64,000 bases of DNA from Pseudoglutamicibacter cumminsii (GTDB lineage Bacteria > Actinomycetota > Actinomycetes > Actinomycetales > Micrococcaceae), in contig NZ_JAFBCO010000001.1 in the NCBI RefSeq assembly GCF_016907775.1, forward strand, positions 1,860,001-1,924,000. The letters run 5' to 3'. The notes beneath the pieces are model-generated. The model was not told the origin of the DNA and ran no database searches. It saw nothing but the letters and a program-made list of their open reading frames with translations. Shown piece after piece: positions 42,453-53,227 of the stretch (the stretch's first letter is position 1; the number at the start of each line of letters is the position of its first letter). The translations under genes and the position numbers were made by a program.

Positions 42453-43508
42453 ATGAGCGACGAACGTCACGGCAACCCGCACACGTCGGGTGCCGTCGAT
42501 CCGGTCGGTCAGGGGGGAACTTCTAAGGAGTTCCAGAACCCCGGTCTACCGCCGCACACCCCGCGTATCACCGACGTTGATCCGAAGGCTGAAAAGCGAG
42601 CATCTCGCCAGGTCTTCGTTTTGTTCCTGATCTCGATCCTGGGAACAATCCTGTTCTTCTTCGGTTACTTCGGTGTCGGCCACACCGGCATCGAAATCGG
42701 CACCAAGCTGCGTCTGCAGAACACCCTCATCGGTCTGGGTACCGCATTCGCGATGCTCGGCATCGGTCTCGGCATCATCCACTGGGCTAAGTCCCTCATG
42801 CCAGACCACGAGGTCATTGAAGAGCGCCACGAGCTTGCCCCAGAAGCTGGCCGTGCTGAAGCTCAGCAGATGATGGAAGAGATCATTGAAGAGTCCGGTA
42901 TGAGCCGCCGTAAGGTCCTCACCGGTACCCTCATCGGTGCAGCAGCAATCGCACCGCTGCCAGCGATCTTCATGTTCCGCGACCTTGACCGCAGCAAGAA
43001 GACCGCAAACCAGATGGTCGACCAGCTTCGTCACACGATGTGGCACGAAGGTGTTCGCCTGGTTCGTGACCCTTCCGGTCTGCCAATCAAGGCTTCCGAC
43101 ATCCAGATCGGCTCCGCAGTACACGTCATCCCTGAAGGCCTCAACGAGCTCAAGGAGAACAAGCTCAACGAAAAGGCCAAGGCTGTTGTGCTGGTCATGC
43201 GCCTGTCTGAAGAGAAGATGCACATCTCCCCTGGCCGTGAAGACTGGCACGTCAACGGCATCGTTGCATACTCCAAGATCTGCACCCACGTCGGTTGCCC
43301 GATCGCACTGTACGAGCAGCACACGCACCACCTGCTGTGCCCATGCCACCAGTCGACGTTCGACCTCACGCAGGAGTGCAAGGTTGTCTTCGGCCCGGCG
43401 TCGCACGCTCTGCCGCAGCTTCCAATCACCGTTGACGATGAAGGCTTCCTTGTCGCCCGTAGCGACTTCCAGGAGCCTGTCGGCCCGAGCTACTGGGAGC
43501 GTGGTTGA
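42453..43508 (+). CDS. qcrA: Cytochrome bc1 complex Rieske iron-sulfur subunit
   Basis: A 351-residue protein with the large actinobacterial N-terminal region of three membrane helices and a Rieske domain with cluster ligands in CTHVGCP and CPCHQSTFD. A basic SRRKVLTGTLIGAAAIAP segment precedes the third helix and resembles a twin-arginine-type signal, in line with Tat/Sec dual insertion known for this protein. TatA/TatC are encoded at 28034-29137. Confidence 0.96.
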   Translation: MSDERHGNPHTSGAVDPVGQGGTSKEFQNPGLPPHTPRITDVDPKAEKRASRQVFVLFLISILGTILFFFGYFGVGHTGIEIGTKLRLQNTLIGLGTAFAMLGIGLGIIHWAKSLMPDHEVIEERHELAPEAGRAEAQQMMEEIIEESGMSRRKVLTGTLIGAAAIAPLPAIFMFRDLDRSKKTANQMVDQLRHTMWHEGVRLVRDPSGLPIKASDIQIGSAVHVIPEGLNELKENKLNEKAKAVVLVMRLSEEKMHISPGREDWHVNGIVAYSKICTHVGCPIALYEQHTHHLLCPCHQSTFDLTQECKVVFGPASHALPQLPITVDDEGFLVARSDFQEPVGPSYWERG

Positions 43509-43513
43509 TCACT

Positions 43514-45181
43514 ATGACCAACACAGTGACTGAATACCAGGCAAAGACCAAAACTGGTCGCATTGCCAACTTCGTTAACACCCGTACCGGCGCTCAGGCG
43601 CTTGTCAAGGAGTTCGGCCGCAAGGTCTTCCCAGACCACTGGTCATTCATGTTCGGTGAGGTTGCCCTCTACTCGTTCGTGATCCTCCTGCTGTCCGGTA
43701 CGTTCCTGACGTTCTTCTTCGATCCATCGATGACGCACGTCACCTACACCGGCTCCTACCCTGGTCTCCAGGGCATCGGCATGTCGGCGGCCTACCACAC
43801 CGCACTCGACCTCTCGTTCGACGTTCGCGGTGGCCTGTTCATGCGCCAGCTGCACCACTGGGCTGCACTGCTCTTCGTAGCTGCAATGTCCGTTCACATG
43901 CTGCGCGTGTTCTTCACCGGCGCGTTCCGCCGTCCACGTGAACTGAACTGGGTTGTCGGTTGCGTACTGCTCATCTTGGGCCTCGCGGCAGGCTTCACCG
44001 GCTACTCCCTGCCAGACGACCTCCTCTCCGGTAACGGTCTGCGCATTATCGACGGTGTTATCAAGGCGATCCCGGTCGTCGGTACCTACATCTCGATGTT
44101 CCTGTTCGGTGGCGAGTTCCCAGGCGAACACATCATTCCTCGCCTCTACGTGCTGCACATCCTCGTGGTTCCAGCGATGATCCTCGCAATGATCGTTGTC
44201 CACTTGATGATGGTCGTAGTGCACAAGCACACCCAGTACCCTGGCCCAGGCCGCACCAACAACAACGTTGTCGGCTACCCAGTTGGTCCTGTTTACGCAG
44301 CAAAGGCTGGCGGCTTCTTCTTCGTCGTCTTCGGTGCGTTGGCATTCATCTCGGGCGTGTTCCAGATCAACGCGATCTGGCACTACGGTCCATACGACCC
44401 ATCGCCGGTCTCCGCTGGTACTCAGCCTGACTGGTACATCGGTTGGGTTGACGGCGCGCTGCGTCTCATGCCAGGTATGCTCGGCGACTTCTCGTTCGAG
44501 CGCGTTGTATCGCTCCCTTGGGGTGACAACACCTTCGCATTCGCAGTGCTCTTGCCAGCGCTCGGCCCGGCACTGTTCCTGTTCGCCCTGATGTTCGGCT
44601 GGCCATGGATCGAACGCTGGATCACCAAGGACAACCGCGAGCACCACATCCTCGACCGTCCACGTAACGCTCCGTTCCGTACGGCCGTCGGTGTTGCAGG
44701 TGTGATTTTCTACTGCGTCATGTGGGCGGCAGCGTCCTCTGACCTCGTAGCAACGCACTTCAAGGTTTCGCTCAACGACGTCACCTACTGGCTACGCGTC
44801 CTGTTCTTCCTGGGCCCAATCCTCGGCTTCATCATTACCCGCCGTATCTGCCTCGCGCTTCAGCGCAAGGACCGCGAGACCGTCCTGCACGGTAGCGAAT
44901 CCGGCATCGTACTGATGAGCCCAGAGGGCGGCTTCCACGAGAAGCACACCCAGCTCAGCGAGTACGACCGCTGGCAGCTGGTCTCCTACAACTCGCCTGC
45001 CTACATCCCGGCTCAGCCTGATGAAGACGGCAAGATCACCAAGAAGGAGCGCCGCCGCGCCAAGTGGGCCAAGTTCTTCCTCGAGGACCGCGTCGCACCG
45101 GTCACCCCGGCAGAACTCGAAGCAGCTCACGAACACCACGATGAGATCGAAGGATCTGATCACCGTTCGGTAGAGAAGTAA
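43514..45181 (+). CDS. qcrB: Cytochrome bc1 complex cytochrome b subunit
   Basis: A 555-residue protein with eight core helices and paired heme-binding His in HHWAALLFVAAMSVHMLRVFF and HILVVPAMILAMIVVHLMMVVVH; the quinol-site motif appears as PYDPSP/VSAGTQPDWYIGW. The C-terminus has the long polar actinobacterial extension. Oxidises menaquinol and pumps protons. The ATG at 43514 is used; a TTG three codons earlier overlaps qcrA. The target of Q203-like inhibitors in relatives. Confidence 0.96.
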   Translation: MTNTVTEYQAKTKTGRIANFVNTRTGAQALVKEFGRKVFPDHWSFMFGEVALYSFVILLLSGTFLTFFFDPSMTHVTYTGSYPGLQGIGMSAAYHTALDLSFDVRGGLFMRQLHHWAALLFVAAMSVHMLRVFFTGAFRRPRELNWVVGCVLLILGLAAGFTGYSLPDDLLSGNGLRIIDGVIKAIPVVGTYISMFLFGGEFPGEHIIPRLYVLHILVVPAMILAMIVVHLMMVVVHKHTQYPGPGRTNNNVVGYPVGPVYAAKAGGFFFVVFGALAFISGVFQINAIWHYGPYDPSPVSAGTQPDWYIGWVDGALRLMPGMLGDFSFERVVSLPWGDNTFAFAVLLPALGPALFLFALMFGWPWIERWITKDNREHHILDRPRNAPFRTAVGVAGVIFYCVMWAAASSDLVATHFKVSLNDVTYWLRVLFFLGPILGFIITRRICLALQRKDRETVLHGSESGIVLMSPEGGFHEKHTQLSEYDRWQLVSYNSPAYIPAQPDEDGKITKKERRRAKWAKFFLEDRVAPVTPAELEAAHEHHDEIEGSDHRSVEK

Positions 45182-45199
45182 GCTTCAACACCACACAGT

Positions 45200-45241
45200 C
45201 AAAGGGTGGGTTCGAAACTATGGTTTCGAACCCACCCTTTG
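45200..45241 (+). terminator. 19-bp hairpin after qcrB
   Basis: CAAAGGGTGGGTTCGAAAC and GTTTCGAACCCACCCTTTG pair perfectly around TATG, starting 19 bases after qcrB. Ends the ctaE-qcrCAB operon. Confidence 0.92.
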
Positions 45242-45300
45242 CGTTACCCGGGCTCTGTCGACAGCATCCTTCCTTCCAAGACTCGCGCTCAACTGGTGTG

Positions 45301-45306
45301 TATAGT
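45301..45306 (+). promoter_or_regulatory. -10 box TATAGT for the ABC-F gene
   Basis: TATAGT would start a transcript near 45313, leaving a leader of about 100 bases before the ABC-F ATG. Confidence 0.45.
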
Positions 45307-45322
45307 CGTTAAACGTGAACAT

Positions 45323-45367
45323 GTGATCTCCACCCCGCTTCTAACGGCAGCAGTCGGCACGCTATAG
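45323..45367 (+). CDS. Possible 14-codon leader peptide before the ABC-F gene
   Basis: GTG at 45323 opens VISTPLLTAAVGTL followed by TAG at 45365-45367. It is in the same frame as the ABC-F gene, whose ATG follows 46 bases later. Resistance ABC-F genes are often controlled by stalling on such leaders. No ribosome-binding site is evident, so this is a candidate only. Confidence 0.3.
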   Translation: MISTPLLTAAVGTL

Positions 45368-45412
45368 GTGCCCATTGTGTTGCTAGAACCTAGCAATGCT
45401 CAGGAGATCACT

Positions 45413-47029
45413 ATGCCTTCCATCAAGCTCGATCATATTTCTTTCGCATACGGTTCACACCAGGTACTAGATGAGGTGTCACTCAACGTTGGTGATGGTG
45501 AGCGAGCCTTCCTTGTGGGACCCAATGGCTGTGGCAAAACCACGCTCTTGAACGTCGCCTCGGGGCTACTTAAACCAGACAGCGGTCGTTTCACCTCCGG
45601 GGTTGTTGGCGCACCGATTCCAGAACCGGAACGCTTCAACGGTACTGTAGCGGAGTATTTTGCGACCGCGTTGGCACCGTTGCATGAACTGTCGCGACGC
45701 TTCGAAGAAACCACTGCATCGCTATCTACTGGCGACACCGGCGTCGAGCGCGAATATGACCAGCTTTTGGCAGCGATGACCGCACGCGATGTCTGGTCAC
45801 TCGAAGCACGCCTAGATGAAACACTTGAAGGCCTAGGTCTAGGGGCGCTTTCTGGTTCTTCGGAGCGTCTGCTCACGAGTCTCTCCCCCGGTCAGCGTGC
45901 ACGCCTTCACTTAGCTGCGCTGCTCACGCTACGACCAGACGTGCTGGTACTCGATGAACCGACAAATCACCTGGACCGTGAGGCGATCGACTTCCTCACC
46001 GCGATGGTCTCCAAGTGGCCCCGCCCTGTGCTTGCAAGCAGTCACGACCGTTTGTTCATTGAGAACGTTGCGACTGTCATCTACGACATGGACATCACGG
46101 TTTGGCAAGAGCTGGCCAGAGCCGAAGGCCAAGAGCTTACAGGTGGACTGTTCCGTAACGCTGGCAACTACTCGCAGTATCTAGCTGCGAAAGAAAAAGC
46201 TAGGCAATCACATCGTCAAATTCATGCGGAGCAGCAAGCAGATAAACGGCACATACGTGAGCACCGTAACGAGAGCATGAAGATTGCGGGCGGCGGGGTA
46301 CGCCTCAAGACCGCGACGGGAAAGGCAAAGAAGTTCTTCGCCGACCGCGCAGCCGCGACATCCGTCAAACGCACACGCAACGATGACGTCAAGCTAAAGC
46401 GTCTAGAAGAGCGCGAAGTCCGTAAGCCACGAGACTATCAACTCGAACTCAGCATCCCAACTCCAAAGCCACAAGAAGGCCTAGCTCTCAGCATTCGGCA
46501 CGTTGCTGTCGAGCACCGGCTGACACCGTGCGACCTCGACCTATCTGCCGGTGAACATCTTCTTGTAACTGGCGAAAACGGTGCCGGAAAATCGACTTTG
46601 CTGCAGTGGATCGCCACCGCTCAGCCGCCCGAGGGCGTTCTCTCGTCAGGGAGCATAACTCGCAAAGAGTCCGTGACTATGGTTCCGCAACGACTTCCAA
46701 TGGAAAACGACCCGGGGTTCAATGCTGACATGTGGTGCAACGGTGTGGGCGAGCTCGGTAAGGGCTTCATCCACCCAGCAATGTGGTCTACCCCGATTCC
46801 TGAGTTGTCGGACGGAAACCAACGCAGAGCGCAATTAGCTGTTGCCATGTCAGCCCACCCGACAACACTGATCGTGGATGAGCCAACCAACTATCTGGAT
46901 CTCGACACCATCGAGTCGTTGGAACGAGCCTTACGTGACTGGCCGGGAACACTGATCATAGCTAGCCACGATCGGTGGCTGATAGAGCATTGGCAGGGCC
47001 GCCATCTCCACCTGCAGTCATGCAGGTAA
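45413..47029 (+). CDS. ABC-F family ATPase, possible antibiotic-resistance type
   Basis: A 538-residue protein with two ABC ATPase domains and no membrane helices. Domain 1: Walker A GPNGCGKT, signature LSPGQRARL, Walker B LVLDEPTNH. Domain 2: GENGAGKS, LSDGNQRRAQL, LIVDEPTNY. Between them is a charged linker of about 90 residues (KEKARQSHRQIHAEQQADKR), the arm that reaches into the ribosome in ABC-F proteins. Members either regulate translation or displace macrolides, lincosamides or phenicols from the ribosome. Isolation, a long 5' leader and the adjacent regulator favour a resistance role; the substrate is open. AGGAGA precedes the ATG. Confidence 0.85.
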   Translation: MPSIKLDHISFAYGSHQVLDEVSLNVGDGERAFLVGPNGCGKTTLLNVASGLLKPDSGRFTSGVVGAPIPEPERFNGTVAEYFATALAPLHELSRRFEETTASLSTGDTGVEREYDQLLAAMTARDVWSLEARLDETLEGLGLGALSGSSERLLTSLSPGQRARLHLAALLTLRPDVLVLDEPTNHLDREAIDFLTAMVSKWPRPVLASSHDRLFIENVATVIYDMDITVWQELARAEGQELTGGLFRNAGNYSQYLAAKEKARQSHRQIHAEQQADKRHIREHRNESMKIAGGGVRLKTATGKAKKFFADRAAATSVKRTRNDDVKLKRLEEREVRKPRDYQLELSIPTPKPQEGLALSIRHVAVEHRLTPCDLDLSAGEHLLVTGENGAGKSTLLQWIATAQPPEGVLSSGSITRKESVTMVPQRLPMENDPGFNADMWCNGVGELGKGFIHPAMWSTPIPELSDGNQRRAQLAVAMSAHPTTLIVDEPTNYLDLDTIESLERALRDWPGTLIIASHDRWLIEHWQGRHLHLQSCR

Positions 47030-47034
47030 AAGCT

Positions 47035-47922
47035 CTAGTGGCGCCTGAGATCAAGCCTGATCGGGAATGTCTCAGGCCTGTAGAACGTACCGCTGAAGAT
47101 CACCACGTTATCGCCTGAGAACTGGTGACGCACGATCTGCAGGAGTGCCGCCTTAGAGTTCAGGTTGAGCATCCGCTCCTGCAACAGCGTTGCTGTTACA
47201 GCCTCTATCTGCTCCAATGAGCGATCCAACGAAACATTGCATCGTTCCGCTAAGTGCTTTTCGATCTGAGCGCTCGGGCGGCCCTCCAAGAGGCCTGGCA
47301 CGCGGCGCAATGCCACATACATCTCCTCGACTGCAGCAGGCGCCTCATCGGTGCTATGGAGGCGCTGCAGATACAGGATCTCCTCCCCCGGCTCAATACG
47401 TAGCTCACGAGCGAGAAGATTCGTTGCCTTGACAACCTCATGACGGATCAGGCGAACGCTCGGAGTGCGGTGCCGTAAACGCATCTCCTCAGCGAACGTG
47501 CGCAACCCGTAAGTAGGCGGTGTTGCTTGAGGCCGGGCTGAACGGGTCCCCCTACCAGGCTGTACCCGCACGTAACCTTCCCGCTCCAACGTCTCTACCG
47601 CAGTTCGTAGCGTGGTGCGGGAGACCTGGAGTGCCTCAGCCAGTGGCCGCTCCCCCGGTAGCCGCACACCGGGAGGTATTTGCAGTAGTACACCGCGTAG
47701 AGCTTCTGTGAGGCCATCTGAGCGCTTATACGCTTCTCGACTGCGCTGACCACGCTGTGCCGGGCCTTGAGCCCCCATGGGGTGGTGCCGCCACGCGTCA
47801 ACAAATGCTTGCAGAATCAGGTCAGTGCTTGTGACGACTGATTGAGTATCGTCTCGACGTGAAGCAGAGTCGCTATGTGGATTGTCCGTTGTGCTCTCGG
47901 TGATAACTGACGAGTTCTTCAT
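47035..47922 (-). CDS. GntR-family regulator, HutC subfamily
   Basis: A 295-residue repressor: after a 70-residue polar N-terminus comes a winged HTH (PGVRLPGERPLAEALQVSRTTLRTAVETLEREGYV) and a UTRA effector domain (EEILYLQRLHSTDEAPAAVEEMYV). It is convergent with the ABC-F gene, 5 bases apart, and may control it or itself. It separates the ABC-F gene from the ctaF end. Confidence 0.88.
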   Translation of the reverse strand: MKNSSVITESTTDNPHSDSASRRDDTQSVVTSTDLILQAFVDAWRHHPMGAQGPAQRGQRSREAYKRSDGLTEALRGVLLQIPPGVRLPGERPLAEALQVSRTTLRTAVETLEREGYVRVQPGRGTRSARPQATPPTYGLRTFAEEMRLRHRTPSVRLIRHEVVKATNLLARELRIEPGEEILYLQRLHSTDEAPAAVEEMYVALRRVPGLLEGRPSAQIEKHLAERCNVSLDRSLEQIEAVTATLLQERMLNLNSKAALLQIVRHQFSGDNVVIFSGTFYRPETFPIRLDLRRH

Positions 47923-48022
47923 GGAACGTCCTGCCGCAGAAGGTCTGACACGTGAAGATAAGAAACGACGAGGGCTTACGTCTCAACTATATCCACTAAG
48001 GCGCGTTCGCATGGTTAAACAG

Positions 48023-48058
48023 CTGCGGGCTCCCACACCGTAGTGTGGAAGCCCGCAG
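48023..48058 (-). terminator. Hairpin after ctaF
   Basis: CTGCGGGCTCCCACAC and GTGTGGAAGCCCGCAG pair with one mismatch around CGTA, 18 bases downstream of the ctaF stop on the minus strand. Confidence 0.85.
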
Positions 48059-48075
48059 TCTGAATCAGCTAATGC

Positions 48076-48477
48076 TTAGTGGCGGTAGGAGCCACGGTTC
48101 AGCTCGAAAGCCCAACCAATGACGCCAACTGCTACAGCGCCCAGGCCGATGTAGAAAACCCACCAGCCGATAGCCAGGCCCGCGAAGCCGATAGCTACGC
48201 CAGTACCGAGCATGAGCGGCCACCAGGACCATGGGGTGAACTGGCCGTAGATACCAGCACGGTCAGCGATCTCGCCGTCATTGTTGTCTTCAGGAAGATC
48301 GTCAGAGAGCTTGGCGTGCTTGTTGAAGTAGTAACCGATCATGCCGGTCATCAGACCGAGCAGCACGAGTGCTGGGAAGCCAACCCACTCTTCAAAGTTG
48401 GTCAGGAAACCGTAAACGATTCCGACCGGGATGAAGAAGAAGATGCCAGCAAGGAAAAAGTAACCGCTAGTTTTCAT
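48076..48477 (-). CDS. ctaF: Cytochrome aa3 oxidase subunit IV (actinobacterial)
   Basis: A 133-residue protein with four helices: GYFFLAGIFFFIPVGIVYGF, FPALVLLGLMTGMIGYYFN, MLGTGVAIGFAGLAIGWWVF, IGLGAVAVGVIGWAFELN. The pattern matches the small actinobacterial subunit IV that follows ctaD. Ends in NRGSYRH. Confidence 0.92.
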   Translation of the reverse strand: MKTSGYFFLAGIFFFIPVGIVYGFLTNFEEWVGFPALVLLGLMTGMIGYYFNKHAKLSDDLPEDNNDGEIADRAGIYGQFTPWSWWPLMLGTGVAIGFAGLAIGWWVFYIGLGAVAVGVIGWAFELNRGSYRH

Positions 48478-48484
48478 AACCTAA

Positions 48485-50206
<1,722 letters not shown>

Positions 50207-50212
50207 GAGTCA

Positions 50213-51112
50213 TCACTTCCCTTCTCGGCTCGGCTCTTCTTCGCCGGTCAGACGGTGGTAGGAAGGGTCGTTAGTCGGAGTAACCTCAAGGCGGTTGTAC
50301 TCCTCCTTCAGGCTGCCCTTCTCCATCTTCGCGAGCTGCTTCTTGAATTCTTCCTCAGAAACAACCTTCACCTGGAAGATCATCTCGGAGTGGTATTCAC
50401 CACAGAGCTCAGCACACTTACCTGGGTAGGTGCCTTCCTTCTGCGGGGTGAGCCACATGTGGTTCTGCTTGCCTGGGATCATGTCCATCTTCTGAAGGAA
50501 CGCAGGAATCCAGAACGAGTGGATCACGTCACGCGAGTTCAACTGGAAGTGAACCGGAACGTTAACTGGGAGGTAGAGCGTTGGGAGCTTGGACTCGTCA
50601 ACGACCTTGCCTGGCTCGTGCACCTGGGTCGTGACCTGGTAGCGCTGTTCGCCCTCGTAGTCGTAGTTGAAGTCCCAAGCCCACTGCTTGCCGTAAACGT
50701 TAACGGTCAGCGGAGAGTCAACTGGAGTGTCGACCTTCTGCTGGGTGCGGTGGGTGAAAATAAAGAAGGTCATGACAATGGCGATCGGGACCGCCGTGTA
50801 GAAGACCTCGAGTGGCAGCGAGTAGCTCAGCTGCTTTGGATAGCCGGTATCGCCCTTGCGGCGGCGGTAGGCAACGATGCACCACAGAGCCAAGCCCCAG
50901 GTAATCACACCGATTACCAGCGAGGCGATCCAGGAGTGATTCCACAGCTCAGCGAGTGCGCGAGTGTGGTTGGTCGTGTCCAGATCTTCCAGGGGCAGGA
51001 AGCCATTCTTGGACACGGGGGTGCATCCCGCGAGGGCTAGTGCCCCAACGGCAAGGATCCCGCCGAAGACCTTAGTCTTGACGCGACCGCTGGTCCGAAC
51101 TTGCGAACTCAC
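50213..51112 (-). CDS. ctaC: Cytochrome aa3 oxidase subunit II (lipoprotein)
   Basis: A 299-residue protein. The signal peptide KVFGGILAVGALALAGC has a lipobox; two membrane helices follow, then the CuA domain with ligands in CAELCGEYHSEM. Its CuA centre accepts electrons from QcrC. The GTG at 51112 has AGGAAGGG 7 bases upstream; a longer frame adds 45 implausible residues. Start of the ctaC-ctaD-ctaF operon. Confidence 0.96.
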   Translation of the reverse strand: MSSQVRTSGRVKTKVFGGILAVGALALAGCTPVSKNGFLPLEDLDTTNHTRALAELWNHSWIASLVIGVITWGLALWCIVAYRRRKGDTGYPKQLSYSLPLEVFYTAVPIAIVMTFFIFTHRTQQKVDTPVDSPLTVNVYGKQWAWDFNYDYEGEQRYQVTTQVHEPGKVVDESKLPTLYLPVNVPVHFQLNSRDVIHSFWIPAFLQKMDMIPGKQNHMWLTPQKEGTYPGKCAELCGEYHSEMIFQVKVVSEEEFKKQLAKMEKGSLKEEYNRLEVTPTNDPSYHRLTGEEEPSREGK

Positions 51113-51214
51113 AGACGGCCCTTCCTCTTGAGTGTATGCGGATGACGTGATGTGTAAGCGGCGGCCAGTCCTAGAACTGGCACACCTACTCTTATAAGAG
51201 AGTACCGCTCTTTG

Positions 51215-51245
51215 GCTTTCGGCGCACAGTTGGCACGCCGAAAGC
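51215..51245 (-). terminator. Hairpin after erpA
   Basis: GCTTTCGGCG and CGCCGAAAGC form a 10 bp stem around an 11-base loop, 13 bases downstream of the erpA stop on the minus strand, ending the transcript before the ctaC promoter. Confidence 0.75.
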
Positions 51246-51258
51246 ACTTAATAGTTGG

Positions 51259-51609
51259 TCAGTGGAACGAGTCGCCGCATGCGCATGAGCCTGCAGCGTT
51301 CGGGTTGTCGATCGTGAAACCGACTTTCTCGATAGAATCCTCGAAATCGACGGTCGATCCCGCAAGATATGGGGCCGACATCTGGTCCACGATGAGTTCA
51401 ACGCCGTCGAAATCGCGGATGGCGTCGCCGTCCAGGACTCGCTCGTCGAAGTACAGCTGGTAAATCAGTCCAGAGCAGCCGCCCGGCTGAACAGCTACAC
51501 GCAGACGAAGGTCATCGCGACCTTCCTGCTGAAGCAGTTCACGAACCTTACCGGCAGCGCCGTCGGTCAAAGTGACCTCGTGGCTTGCAGTTTCTGCAGC
51601 AGTTGTCAT
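51259..51609 (-). CDS. erpA: HesB/ErpA-type iron-sulfur cluster insertion protein
   Basis: A 116-residue A-type carrier with conserved Cys in VQPGGCSGLIYQL and CACGDSF, the three ligands for a bound Fe-S cluster. It delivers clusters to apoproteins, such as the Rieske protein and other respiratory enzymes encoded nearby. GGAGG precedes the ATG. Confidence 0.93.
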   Translation of the reverse strand: MTTAAETASHEVTLTDGAAGKVRELLQQEGRDDLRLRVAVQPGGCSGLIYQLYFDERVLDGDAIRDFDGVELIVDQMSAPYLAGSTVDFEDSIEKVGFTIDNPNAAGSCACGDSFH

Positions 51610-51662
51610 GAGAAAACCTCCATACCCGACACGCAGTGTCTCAGCGTGCCGTGTTTTGTGCG

Positions 51663-51698
51663 GTGTTCGATGGCGGTTTTTCTACCGCCATCGAACAC
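51663..51698 (-). terminator. Perfect 15-bp hairpin after the M20 dipeptidase
   Basis: GTGTTCGATGGCGGT and ACCGCCATCGAACAC pair perfectly around TTTTCT, between the dipeptidase end (51730) and the erpA start (51609), both minus strand. Confidence 0.88.
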
Positions 51699-51729
51699 TC
51701 AGTGTTGTCTCTAGTGTAGACCTCGGGTC

Positions 51730-53145
51730 TTAGCGGTTTGAGGCGCTTGAAGCGAGGTGCGCGAGCAGCAATGCTTCGGAAAGCGTGGCCTTGTAGAAGT
51801 CTTCAATGTGAAGTGATTCGTTGGCCGAGTGTGCTCGCGTGTCTGGGTCCTCGATACCTGTGACGAGAATCTCAGCGTCTGGGAAGACTTCCTGCAGATC
51901 ACCGATGAATGGGATCGATCCACCCAAGCCCATTTCTACCGGCTTGACGTTCCACGCCTGCTCGAGCGCCCACATCTTCGCCTGAGCTGCCGGGGACGAT
52001 GTGTCGGTTGCAAACGATGGACCAACCTCGGTGGTCTTGTAGGTGATCTGTGCGCCAAAGATGTTCTGCTTTGCGAAGTGATCTTCCATTGCCTTCGCTG
52101 CTTGTGCTGGATCCTGTCCTGGGGCCAGACGCACCGATACCTTGCCGCGCACCATCGGGATGATTGTGTTCGAAGACAACGAAACGTTGGTGATGTCCAT
52201 ACCGATGAGCGAAATGGCTGGCTTACGCCACAAGCGGTCTGCGATCGAACCGGTACCAGCGAGCTGCAAGCCATCGAAGACGTTGGCGTCGGCACGGAAA
52301 TCAGCTTCCTCGTAATCGATCTCAGCGCTGGAAGCGGTCGCGAGTCCCTCTACCGCCACGTCGCCGTTCTCATCGTGAAGGGTTGAGACCAAGCGGGCCG
52401 CGATCGTCGGGGCATCCAAAACAGGCCCGCCGAATACACCCGAGTGAACCGCATGCTCGAGTACGCGTACCTCGAACTCACCTGCAGTCAGGCCGCGCAG
52501 CGACGTGGTCAGTGCGGGCTGACCTACCTTCCAGTTGCTGGAATCGGCCACGATAATGACGTCGGCCTTGAGGGCATCGCGGTTTTCCTTCAGGAAGTTA
52601 GCGAAAGACGGCGAACCGGCTTCCTCCTCCCCCTCGATGAAGTACGTGAGGCCCAAGCCCGTTGCAGCTGCAACCTGATCGACAGCACGCAACGCGCCGA
52701 GATGGACCATGATGCCGGCCTTGTCGTCGGCGGTTCCGCGTCCGTACAGACGCCCATCAACCTCAGTTGCCTTCCAAGGGTCCGTGTTCCACAAGTCCAG
52801 ATCGCCGGTTGGCTGCACGTCGTGGTGTGCGTACATCAGAACAGTAGGCATGCCCTCAGCGGCTTCGCGGCGCGCGATGACCGCAGGGCGGCCCTCTACC
52901 CCATCGGGACGGGCGGCCGAAAGGATGCGGACATCATCCAGGCCAGCGGAACGGAAAAGCTCCGCGACAGCCTCGGCCGAGTCAATAACAGGCTGTGGAT
53001 CGAGGTCATCCCACGCGATCGATGGGATCTCAACGAGTGCGCTGAGCTCATTGATGAGCTGCTCGCGTTGGCCGTCAACTGCGGCGCGAAGCTGATCGAT
53101 GATCTCAGAAGGCACAGCGGAATGAGTTGGGTTTGTAGGTGTCAT
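51730..53145 (-). CDS. M20-family dipeptidase
   Basis: A 471-residue zinc peptidase. Motifs: VLMYAHHDVQPTG, YGRGTADDKAGIMVHLGAL (bridging Asp), FIEGEEEAGSPSF (catalytic Glu), VSVRLAPGQDP and GGSIPFIG near the C-terminus. It belongs to the PepV/CPG2-like dipeptidase group, distinct from the M20 protein at 10400. The ATG at 53145 was chosen because the longer frame (103 codons more) runs over the divergent DUF3043 gene, and TAGTGT lies 7 bases before it. Confidence 0.9.
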   Translation of the reverse strand: MTPTNPTHSAVPSEIIDQLRAAVDGQREQLINELSALVEIPSIAWDDLDPQPVIDSAEAVAELFRSAGLDDVRILSAARPDGVEGRPAVIARREAAEGMPTVLMYAHHDVQPTGDLDLWNTDPWKATEVDGRLYGRGTADDKAGIMVHLGALRAVDQVAAATGLGLTYFIEGEEEAGSPSFANFLKENRDALKADVIIVADSSNWKVGQPALTTSLRGLTAGEFEVRVLEHAVHSGVFGGPVLDAPTIAARLVSTLHDENGDVAVEGLATASSAEIDYEEADFRADANVFDGLQLAGTGSIADRLWRKPAISLIGMDITNVSLSSNTIIPMVRGKVSVRLAPGQDPAQAAKAMEDHFAKQNIFGAQITYKTTEVGPSFATDTSSPAAQAKMWALEQAWNVKPVEMGLGGSIPFIGDLQEVFPDAEILVTGIEDPDTRAHSANESLHIEDFYKATLSEALLLAHLASSASNR

Positions 53146-53152
53146 AGAACCA

Positions 53153-53158
53153 ACACTA
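53153..53158 (-). promoter_or_regulatory. -10 box TAGTGT, leaderless register
   Basis: TAGTGT on the minus strand is 7 bases before the dipeptidase ATG. Confidence 0.45.
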
Positions 53159-53214
53159 ATACGAGCAACGTGTGCAAGAACACGTCGCTGTTCGGTAAAC
53201 AGTGCAAAGACCGA

Positions 53215-53220
53215 TAAGAT
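53215..53220 (+). promoter_or_regulatory. -10 box TAAGAT, leaderless register
   Basis: TAAGAT is 7 bases before the GTG of the DUF3043 gene; the same box precedes the M50 gene at 16364. Confidence 0.55.
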
Positions 53221-53227
53221 AAGGGCC

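Noticed and set aside
45323-45340. VIST in the ABC-F leader resembles part of the ErmC leader peptide
   Set aside because: Four residues can match by chance and the leader itself is unproven.
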